In this document: in pieces, positions 1 to 7,874 of the stretch
How positions within the stretch are numbered: position 1 is the first letter of the stretch
Layout of the letters: each line of letters starts with the position of its first letter
Source: CAYMRB01 sp964392615
Lineage (GTDB): Bacteria > Planctomycetota > UBA8108
DNA: 8,807 nt
Assembly (NCBI GenBank): GCA_964392615.1
Contig: CAYMRB010000419.1
Span: 1-8,807 of the forward strand
Reading direction: 5' to 3'
Position numbers and translations under genes: made by a program
The notes under the pieces: model-generated
Database searches by the model: none
Seen by the model: only the letters and a program-made list of their open reading frames with translations
What the model was told of the DNA's origin: nothing

Positions 1-66
1 CGCCGGGCGGCCCCCCCGCGCGGCGGGGGGGGGGGCCGGGGGCCGCCCCGCCCGCCCCCCCCACGC
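1..66. repeat. G/C homopolymer low-complexity edge
   Basis: These bases are almost entirely G and C, with long runs of each (a G run around 25-35 and C runs around 11-17 and 54-62). This is unlike the mixed composition of the rest of the window. No coding or regulatory signal can be read here. It may be a poorly resolved contig end, a homopolymer sequencing artefact, or a genuine G/C tract. Confidence 0.75.
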
Positions 67-165
67 CTCAGGGCCAGCTTCAGAGCAGAGGCGAGGGCTG
101 CGCAACTCCATGGGTGCACCCACGCCGAGCCTCGGCCTGGACGCTGCCGAGCCGATGGGGCATCA

Positions 166-246
166 TTGCGCGCTTCGCCAGTTGCCGGGTTTCAGAGAGG
201 CTTGTCAGACTCGCCGAGCGAGCTTGCTCGCTGGCGAGGCGCGCGA
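166..246. repeat. Nested inverted repeat, REP-like hairpin
   Basis: Positions 168-179 (GCGCGCTTCGCC) pair with 233-244 (GGCGAGGCGCGC) over 12 bp with a single G-U wobble. Pairing can extend two more pairs outward (166-167 with 245-246). Inside lies a second perfect hairpin: AGCGAG (217-222), CTTG loop (223-226), CTCGCT (227-232). CUUG is a known stable RNA tetraloop. An alternative outer stem, CGCC 212-215 with GGCG 233-236, competes with the long stem. The inner core resembles the palindromic cores of REP elements known from other bacteria. No T tract follows, so it is a poor intrinsic terminator. It could be a dispersed repeat or a structured 5' leader of the GH2 mRNA. Confidence 0.55.
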
Positions 247-346
247 AGGAGTCCACGCCGCAGGCCGATAATCGACTGAGCGCACCGACGCCAGCGGGCG
301 AAGGCGCCGGCGATCTGTGCAACGATCTCCGCAATCCGGCACGAAG

Positions 347-355
347 AGAGAGGAG
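347..355 (+). promoter_or_regulatory. Ribosome binding site deciding the GH2 start
   Basis: AGAGAGGAG lies four bases before the ATG at 360 and contains the AGGAG core of a Shine-Dalgarno site. Together with the lipoprotein signal peptide that begins at this ATG, it favours position 360 over the upstream in-frame ATG at 114. Confidence 0.7.
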
Positions 356-359
356 CCCG

Positions 360-2990
<2,631 letters not shown>

Positions 2991-3019
2991 GATATTCGGT
3001 GTCGCGACGCGCGGATGTG

Positions 3020-3054
3020 CGGTGCGAACCTCACAGAAGCCGATCTTCGCACTG
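3020..3054 (+). terminator. Inverted repeat 30 bp after the GH2 stop
   Basis: GTGCGAA (3022-3028) pairs perfectly with TTCGCAC (3046-3052) around a 17-base loop. Pairing extends outward by a G-U pair (3021/3053) and a C-G pair (3020/3054), giving nine pairs. There is no T tract directly after it, so it may be a 3' mRNA-stabilising hairpin or a pause structure rather than a true intrinsic terminator. Confidence 0.35.
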
Positions 3055-3066
3055 ATCCCCGGCGTC

Positions 3067-3093
3067 GCGGAGTTCCTTGCCCGCAATTTTTTT
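3067..3093 (+). terminator. Weak intrinsic terminator candidate with T7 tract
   Basis: GCGG (3067-3070) can pair with CCGC (3081-3084) around a ten-base loop. Two bases later comes a run of seven T (3087-3093). The tract is the best T run in the window and lies about 100 bp after the GH2 stop. The stem of only four pairs is weak, so the call is tentative. Confidence 0.3.
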
Positions 3094-3130
3094 CCGCGGC
3101 GCACGGCGCGTCGATCGTTACTCTGTCGGT

Positions 3131-3157
3131 GCCAGCCCGTACCATCGTTCGGCTGGC
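3131..3157. repeat. Perfect 7-bp inverted repeat in the intergenic region
   Basis: GCCAGCC (3131-3137) and GGCTGGC (3151-3157) are perfect reverse complements separated by 13 bases, about 140 bp before the DUF4185 gene. It could fold as a hairpin in a 5' leader or serve as a dyad operator. No regulator gene is nearby to support the second reading. Confidence 0.4.
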
Positions 3158-3281
3158 GGGAGCCGGGCCGCGCCCGACGAGAGCGCGGATCCACCGGTCC
3201 GATGCGAGGATGCGGACCGCGGCTCCTTGTCACGAAGTGACGTCGACCCCGAAGTTTGGCGTCGCGTCTGAGCGCACTGCC

Positions 3282-3285
3282 GGAG
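3282..3285 (+). promoter_or_regulatory. Candidate ribosome binding site for the DUF4185 gene
   Basis: GGAG lies 11 bases before the ATG at 3297, which is longer than ideal spacing. The start is supported more by the signal peptide that begins at this ATG than by this site. Confidence 0.4.
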
Positions 3286-3296
3286 CGAAATCACGC

Positions 3297-5990
3297 ATGC
3301 TGTCTCGACGGGGGGGCTGGAATCTAGGCCGACTTGCGGTCGTGTTGTTGTTGGTCGCGTTTATTCCGCCCGCGGTATGCGGTCAATCTCCCTACCCGGA
3401 CAGCGAGGCCATCACCGAAATCGAGTTCGATTGGCCGACTCACGTCAGCCTCGCGCCGGGCAGCGACAACTGGCCCGTGACATGGGCTGACGACGACCAC
3501 CAATACACGAGCTTCGGCGACGGCGGCGGTTTCGGAGGGACGAACAGCAACGGCCGCGTCAGCCTCGGATTCTCGCGGGTCACGGGAGACGCGGACAGCT
3601 ACTCCGGACGCAATGTGTGGGGCGGCGTGAACGCCGCGAGCCCGGCGACCTTCGGCGGCAAGTCCTATGGCATGATCTCGATCCGCGGAGTGCTCTACGC
3701 GTGGGTCGGCCCGGGCTCCGGGACGGACTCCTTCGTCGAGGCGCGACTCCATCGGTCGACGAACAAGGGGCGTAGCTGGACGGCGGCGAGCTGGGCGTTC
3801 GCGGGGGCCGAAGGGATCATCATGCCGACGATCCTCAACTTCGGCCGCGACTACGCGGGTGCCCGCGACGACTTCGTGTACCACTACTTCATTCGCCGTC
3901 AGGGCAATCCAGAGGCCCTCGGCATCCATCGGCCGGGCATGATCGATCTCGTGCGCGTGCCGAAGGATCGCCTGATGGAGCGAGGCGCCTACGAGTTCTG
4001 GACCGGCGTCGACGATCGCGATCGACCGCTCTGGTCCGCGAACATTCGCGACAGACGTCCGGTGTTCGAGGATCCGGACGGCGTCGGCTGGACGGTCAGC
4101 GTCAGCTACAACCGGGGGCTGCGGCGATACCTCCTCGCGACGGAGCACGGCTACACCATGCGTGGCCGTCTCGGTCTCTTCGATGCTCCCACTCCGTGGG
4201 GGCCGTGGACGACCGTGCTGTACGCGCGCCAATTCGGCGCCGGACACGTCGAGGACTCCACGTTCTTCTGGAACTTCTCGAACAAGTGGGCGAGCGCGGA
4301 TGGGCGCGACTTCGTCCTCGTGTTCACCGGGGTGCGCAGCAACGACGCGTGGAATACCGTCGAGGGTCGCTTCGAGTCCCCGTTGCCGCCGCCGGACGAC
4401 TCGGACGCCGACGGAGTGCCGGACGACCAGGACAACTGTCCCGATGTTTCCAACCCCGGACAGGCGGACAGCAACGGCGACGGCGTCGGCGACATCTGCC
4501 AGCTCGACTCGATCTCCGGCGTCTTCCCGACGGGAGTCGATGAGACGGGACGCGTGCTCGTGGACGGTGCGGCGGACCCGCACTACCGACTTGTCGCGAG
4601 TGCCGACGGCGATTGGGGTGGCCCCGACCTGTGGACGGTCGCGACGCCGCCCGTGGCGTGGCTCGCGAACGATGATGTCTCGAGCTGGGTCGCGCCGCGG
4701 CCGGGCGCGGAGGTCGTCGCGGCGGGCGTATACGTCTATCGAACCGAGATCGATCTGACGGGCTTCAGTCCCGCTTCGGTGCGAGTCGATGGCCGCTTTG
4801 CGGCGGCGGAGAGCCTGCTGGCGATTCGCCTCAACGACCTCGACGTCGCCGGCATCGGAGCTGACGACGCAGCAGCCGCGTGGACGGCGTTCTCGATCGC
4901 GAGCGGCTTCGGCGCGGGCGTCAACACGCTCGACTTCGTCGTCCGGTCGGGGGACTCGTGCGGTCTGCGTGTCGAGCTGAGCGCGGCAGGGCTGCCCGGC
5001 GGCGAGCGCGAGTTCACGGTGCACGGCACCGGCGTCGACGGCACCGGCGGCGTTCTGGACGATCAGGCCGTGGATCCCCACTGGACGCTGCGCGTCGCCG
5101 CGGATTCGGATTGGAGCGGACCGGAGACCTACACCGTACGTTCCGACGAGTTCCCGATCCCGCCGTGGATTCCGAATAGCGCCGGCTCGAAGTGGGTGAC
5201 GCCGCGAGCGGACGGCACGCGCGTGGCGACGGGCGAATACGTGTACCGCACGTACTTCGACCTCGACGGGTTCGATCCGTTCACGGCGGTGATCGAGGGG
5301 CGAATGACGGTGGACGACCGAGTCCTCGACGTGCTGATCAACGGCGAGAGCACGGGACAGACGGCGCAGGGATATGCGAGCTGGCAGGACTTCCGGATCG
5401 CCTCGGGCTTCGTGGCCGGGCGGAACGAGCTGGCGATCGTCGTCGAAAACCGCAGCGGCGAGTTCTCGTATAGCGGCTTGCGCGTCGAGATCCTGTCGAC
5501 GTCGGCGACGGCGATCGGCACCGTCGAGGACGCGGACGAGGATGGCGTTCCCGACGACGACGACAACTGTCCCGCTCACGCGAACGCGCAGCAGGAAGAC
5601 GTAGATGGCGACGGCACCGGTGACGCGTGCGACGGCTGCCCGTTCGATCCCGATCGTTCCGAGCCCGGGGCCGAGGGCTGTGCGGCTCGGGGCGGCCAGC
5701 TGCCCGGAGACTGCAACGGCGACGGCGAGGTGAACATCTCGGACCCGATCTGCATCCTGCGGCACCTCTTCGCCGGAAACCCGGCGCAGTTACGCTGCGA
5801 GGAGAGCGGCGCGCTCGGCGGCGCGACAGGAGACAGGCTGGCTCTCGACTGGAACGGCGACGGGGCTCTCGGCATGTCCGACGCGGTGGCGTCGCTCGGC
5901 TACTTGTTTACGGCCGCCAATCCGACGTCGCATCACGTGCTCGGCATCGAGTGCGTGGAGATTTCCGGCTGTCCGGACGACTGTCCGTGA
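3297..5990 (+). CDS. Secreted modular DUF4185 beta-propeller protein with duplicated beta-sandwich and dockerin-like module
   Basis: An 897-residue exported multidomain protein. It starts with an Arg-rich segment and a hydrophobic stretch (LAVVLLLVAFIPPAVCG), a Sec signal peptide probably cut near residue 30. Residues 47-358 resemble DUF4185 proteins, a beta-propeller-like family found in planctomycetes. An Asp-box-like SxNxGxSW (154-161) fits a sialidase/GH43-type propeller, but no catalytic residue can be assigned. A thrombospondin type 3 calcium repeat follows (367-402), then two homologous domains (406-562 and 572-736), then a second type 3 repeat (745 to about 785). Last come two dockerin-like EF-hands with calcium ligands at 1,3,5,12: Asp805/Asn807/Asp809/Asp816 and Asp851/Asn853/Asp855/Asp862. 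The Cys-rich tail (GCPDDCP) matches the usual ending of such planctomycetal modules. Likely role: calcium-stabilised, cell-surface or secreted polysaccharide binding or processing. The activity is unknown. It may be cotranscribed with the gene 57 bp downstream. Confidence 0.9.
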   Translation: MLSRRGGWNLGRLAVVLLLVAFIPPAVCGQSPYPDSEAITEIEFDWPTHVSLAPGSDNWPVTWADDDHQYTSFGDGGGFGGTNSNGRVSLGFSRVTGDADSYSGRNVWGGVNAASPATFGGKSYGMISIRGVLYAWVGPGSGTDSFVEARLHRSTNKGRSWTAASWAFAGAEGIIMPTILNFGRDYAGARDDFVYHYFIRRQGNPEALGIHRPGMIDLVRVPKDRLMERGAYEFWTGVDDRDRPLWSANIRDRRPVFEDPDGVGWTVSVSYNRGLRRYLLATEHGYTMRGRLGLFDAPTPWGPWTTVLYARQFGAGHVEDSTFFWNFSNKWASADGRDFVLVFTGVRSNDAWNTVEGRFESPLPPPDDSDADGVPDDQDNCPDVSNPGQADSNGDGVGDICQLDSISGVFPTGVDETGRVLVDGAADPHYRLVASADGDWGGPDLWTVATPPVAWLANDDVSSWVAPRPGAEVVAAGVYVYRTEIDLTGFSPASVRVDGRFAAAESLLAIRLNDLDVAGIGADDAAAAWTAFSIASGFGAGVNTLDFVVRSGDSCGLRVELSAAGLPGGEREFTVHGTGVDGTGGVLDDQAVDPHWTLRVAADSDWSGPETYTVRSDEFPIPPWIPNSAGSKWVTPRADGTRVATGEYVYRTYFDLDGFDPFTAVIEGRMTVDDRVLDVLINGESTGQTAQGYASWQDFRIASGFVAGRNELAIVVENRSGEFSYSGLRVEILSTSATAIGTVEDADEDGVPDDDDNCPAHANAQQEDVDGDGTGDACDGCPFDPDRSEPGAEGCAARGGQLPGDCNGDGEVNISDPICILRHLFAGNPAQLRCEESGALGGATGDRLALDWNGDGALGMSDAVASLGYLFTAANPTSHHVLGIECVEISGCPDDCP
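4512..5504 (+). repeat. Tandem duplication of a ~160-residue beta-sandwich domain inside the DUF4185 protein
   Basis: Copy A (4512-4982, residues 406-562) and copy B (5010-5504, residues 572-736) share the same order of landmarks. These are DPHYRL/DPHWTL, DGDWGGP/DSDWSGP, WVAPR/WVTPR, YVYRTEIDLTGF/YVYRTYFDLDGF, and IASGFGAGVNTLDFVV/IASGFVAGRNELAIVV. Each ends in GLRVEL or GLRVEI. The DNA is much more diverged than the landmarks, so the duplication is old. I recognise this domain style from secreted planctomycetal and PEP-CTERM proteins and infer a galactose-binding-like fold. No ligand can be assigned. Confidence 0.85.
5709..5987 (+). other. Dockerin-like paired EF-hand C-terminal module
   Basis: This part of the DUF4185 gene encodes two calcium-loop motifs of dockerin type I style, DCNGDGEVNISD and DWNGDGALGMSD. 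Each is followed by a short helix ending in RHLF or GYLF. They are about 46 residues apart, joined by a linker with a cysteine, and followed by a cysteine-containing end (ECVEISGC). In planctomycetes such modules occur at the C-termini of many secreted proteins without any known cellulosome. Surface attachment or calcium-dependent folding is a more cautious reading than cohesin docking. Confidence 0.8.
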
Positions 5991-6016
5991 CGGTTTCTCG
6001 CTGACGCCGGTATCGA

Positions 6017-6033
6017 CGCCGATGGGGTCGGCG
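6017..6033 (+). repeat. Hairpin between DUF4185 and GH99-like genes
   Basis: CGCCGA (6017-6022) pairs perfectly with TCGGCG (6028-6033) around a five-base loop. It sits inside the 57-bp gap between the stop at 5990 and the start at 6048. A direct repeat of GACGCCG (6003-6009 and 6015-6021) overlaps its left arm. No T tract follows. It may be a processing or stabilising hairpin within a two-gene transcript, or a partial terminator. Confidence 0.4.
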
Positions 6034-6047
6034 GTATTCTCGGGGGC

Positions 6048-7856
6048 ATGACACGACAACGTTCTCGACTTCCGCAACGTCTCGCGCTCGCGGCGTTCGT
6101 GCTTCTCTGGAGTGTGGCCTCGCGCCCCTTGCTCGCGGATGAGCCCGTGGCGTCTCGTGTGATCGGATCTCCGTGGCCCGCGGTCGACGCTCTCGGGCGT
6201 CGCGTTCCTACGGCGGACGTCGTCGGGGCGCCGAAGCCCGGTCGCTTCGTGGGGATCTTCTACTTTCTGTGGCTGGGCCAGCATGATGGCGGCGCTGCGC
6301 AGAGAGACGGGCCGTTCGACGTGTCGAAGATCCTGCAGAAGGATCCCGACGCAGCGAACAAGCCGACCTCTCCGCCGTGGGGACCGGTCGGCACGTATCA
6401 TTGGTGGGGCGAGCCACTATGGGGCTACTACGTCGTCGCCGATCCCTGGGTCTTGCGCCGACACGCGCGCCTTCTGACCGATGCGGGCGTTGACATGCTC
6501 ATCTTCGATGCGACGAACCGGGTGACGTATCGCGGCGTCTACCGCAAGGTCTGCGAGGTCTTCGCGAAGATCCGGCGCGAGGGAGGCCGGACGCCGCAGT
6601 TCGCGTTCATGACGAACACTCGCGCTGGCGAGACGGCGCAGGAACTCTACCGCGACCTGTACGAGCCCGGGCACTTCGAGGAGCTCTGGTTCCGCTGGCG
6701 CGGCAAGCCGCTGCTCCTGTGCGATCCGGCGCAGGCGAGCGCCGAGGTGCGCGCGTTCTTCACGCTGCGCCGAGCTCACTGGCCGTTCACGCAGGTAGAC
6801 ACACCGTACGCGTGGCATTGGGAAGCCGCGTACCCGCAGGTCTTCGGTTACACCGACGACCCGAACGTGCCGGAGCAGGTGAACGTCTCGGTCGCGCAGA
6901 ACCTCCGCCGCAGCGACGGCAAGGTGACGAATATGAGTCGCGGCGACGCGCGCGGGCGCAGCTTCCACGCCGGCGATGTCGATCGACGACCAGGGGCGGT
7001 GCTTCACGGCTACAACGCGCAGGAGCAGTGGGAGCGCGCGATCGAGGTCGACCCTCCGTTCGTGATGGTGACCGGGTGGAACGAGTGGATCGCCGGTCGC
7101 TGGAAGCGGCCGGACGAGCCGTTCGTGTTCGTCGACCAATACGATCAGGAGCACAGCCGCGATATCGAGCCGATGAAGGGCGGTCACGGCGACAACTACT
7201 ATCTGCAGCTCGTGGCCAACGTGCGGCGGTACAAAGGGGCGCCGCCGATTCCCTCTGCGTCCGGACCGACGACGATTCGACTCGATGGTGCACCCGCGCA
7301 GTGGGACGGCGTGCGACCGGAGTTCCGCGACGCGGCGTTCGACACGCTGCCGCGCGACCACGCCGGTGTGTCCGGGCTGCGCTATGTCAACCGGACGGGG
7401 CGCCACGACCTCGTCGCGATGAAGGTCGCGCGCGATGACCGGGCGGTCTGGTTCCAGGCGCGGACCCGCGAGCCGATCGCGTCGCGCGACCGCCGCGGTC
7501 TGTTCCTGTGGATCGACGCCGATCAGGATCGAAGCACCGGTTGGGAAGGCTACGAGTTCCTCGTGCGCCGCGGCGACGGCGAGGCCGACGAGTTCTGGAT
7601 CGAGCGGCACCGAGGCGATCGCGACAGCTGGAAGTGGGATCGCGTCCGGAAGGTCGCCTCGCGCGTGGCGAAGGACGCGCTCTGGCTCGAGGTGCCGCGC
7701 CGGGCGAGCGGCCGCGCTGCGGGCGAGGCCGCGCTCGAGAGCGATTTCAAGTGGGCCGACAACCTGCAGAAGCCCGGCGACGCGATGGACCTGTACCTGA
7801 GCGGCGACGTCGCGCCGGAAGGGCGCTTCGCGTTTCGCTATCGGGCGCCGAAGTAG
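6048..7856 (+). CDS. Secreted GH71/99-like glycosidase candidate with C-terminal CBM9-like domain
   Basis: A 602-residue exported protein, probably a glycoside hydrolase. Residues 1-30 form a Sec signal peptide (QRLALAAFVLLWSVASRPLLA, cleavage before DEPV). Residues 65 to about 405 form a TIM-barrel-like domain of the GH71/99-like type, often left as 'hypothetical'. Landmarks are GRFVGIFYFLW at its start, a strand ending VDMLIFDATN (148-157), YAWHWEAAYPQ, and TGWNEWIAGRW (342-352) with Glu346 as a candidate catalytic residue. The segment around FVDQYDQEHSRDIEPMKGG is also typical of this group. Residues 408-602 look like a CBM9/DOMON-type beta-sandwich for carbohydrate binding (LFLWIDADQDRSTGWEGYEF; FKWADNLQKPGDAMDLYLSG). 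Characterised GH99 enzymes act on alpha-mannosides, but the substrate here is unknown. The start is set by the signal peptide: only a G run one base from the ATG resembles a ribosome binding site. It is possibly cotranscribed with the preceding gene. Confidence 0.87.
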   Translation: MTRQRSRLPQRLALAAFVLLWSVASRPLLADEPVASRVIGSPWPAVDALGRRVPTADVVGAPKPGRFVGIFYFLWLGQHDGGAAQRDGPFDVSKILQKDPDAANKPTSPPWGPVGTYHWWGEPLWGYYVVADPWVLRRHARLLTDAGVDMLIFDATNRVTYRGVYRKVCEVFAKIRREGGRTPQFAFMTNTRAGETAQELYRDLYEPGHFEELWFRWRGKPLLLCDPAQASAEVRAFFTLRRAHWPFTQVDTPYAWHWEAAYPQVFGYTDDPNVPEQVNVSVAQNLRRSDGKVTNMSRGDARGRSFHAGDVDRRPGAVLHGYNAQEQWERAIEVDPPFVMVTGWNEWIAGRWKRPDEPFVFVDQYDQEHSRDIEPMKGGHGDNYYLQLVANVRRYKGAPPIPSASGPTTIRLDGAPAQWDGVRPEFRDAAFDTLPRDHAGVSGLRYVNRTGRHDLVAMKVARDDRAVWFQARTREPIASRDRRGLFLWIDADQDRSTGWEGYEFLVRRGDGEADEFWIERHRGDRDSWKWDRVRKVASRVAKDALWLEVPRRASGRAAGEAALESDFKWADNLQKPGDAMDLYLSGDVAPEGRFAFRYRAPK

Positions 7857-7873
7857 CGTCGTCGCGCGACGCT
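7855..7873. terminator. Hairpin between convergent genes
   Basis: AGCGTCG (7855-7861) and CGACGCT (7867-7873) are perfect reverse complements around a five-base loop. The arms overlap the TAG stop of the + strand gene (7854-7856) and end one base before the stop of the - strand gene (7875-7877). The symmetrical placement suits a shared bidirectional 3' end. Neither strand has a T tract after it, so termination may need Rho, or the hairpin may only protect the mRNA ends. Confidence 0.5.
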
Positions 7874-7874
7874 G

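Larger units (their letters stand above)
67..359. other. Non-coding leader upstream of the GH2 gene
   Basis: No convincing gene is seen. The reading frame of the downstream GH2 gene stays open back to an ATG at 114. However, the extra 82 residues are Arg/Ala/Ser-rich, match no domain, and would place a clear lipoprotein signal in the middle of the protein. The segment holds a nested inverted repeat (166-246) and ends with a good ribosome binding site. A GATAAT hexamer at 267-272 resembles a -10 box but has no matching -35 element at normal spacing. The true promoter is therefore not identified. Confidence 0.6.
2991..3296. other. Structured intergenic region between GH2 and DUF4185 genes
   Basis: This 306-bp gap has no recognisable gene. 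The frame of the downstream gene is open back to an ATG at 3015, but that peptide has no domain and would bury a clear signal peptide. The gap contains several perfect inverted repeats: 3020-3054, 3131-3157, and a small GTCAC-GAA-GTGAC hairpin at 3229-3241. It also holds a 7-T run at 3087-3093, unusual in such G+C-rich DNA, and a GTCGCGAC palindrome at 3001-3008. I could not identify a promoter with confidence. The first half probably ends the GH2 transcript and the second half is probably the leader of the next gene. Confidence 0.55.

Noticed and set aside
267..272. GATAAT as a -10 promoter box for the GH2 gene
   Set aside because: No TTGACA-like element at 16-18 bases upstream; the hexamer alone is not enough, and planctomycetal promoters are poorly defined.
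114..359. Longer N-terminus for the GH2 protein starting at the ATG at 114
   Set aside because: The extra 82 residues match no domain and would bury a lipoprotein signal peptide. The ATG at 360 has a good AGGAG site and starts that signal exactly.
3015..3296. Longer N-terminus for the DUF4185 protein starting at the ATG at 3015
   Set aside because: It would place the signal peptide about 100 residues inside the protein, and the extra sequence looks like translated non-coding G+C-rich DNA with inverted repeats.
3324..5765. Long open frame on the - strand (813 residues)
   Set aside because: It lies entirely opposite a well-supported multidomain gene. Its sequence is Arg/Ala/Val-rich with no domain, as expected for a frame kept open by high G+C.
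5709..5987. Cellulosome component
   Set aside because: Dockerin-like EF-hands are present, but there is no cohesin or scaffoldin, and this C-terminal module is common in planctomycetal proteins outside cellulosomes.
6417..7610. Open frame on the - strand opposite the GH99-like gene (397 residues)
   Set aside because: Same reasoning: low-information composition, no motifs, and full overlap with a recognisable coding gene.
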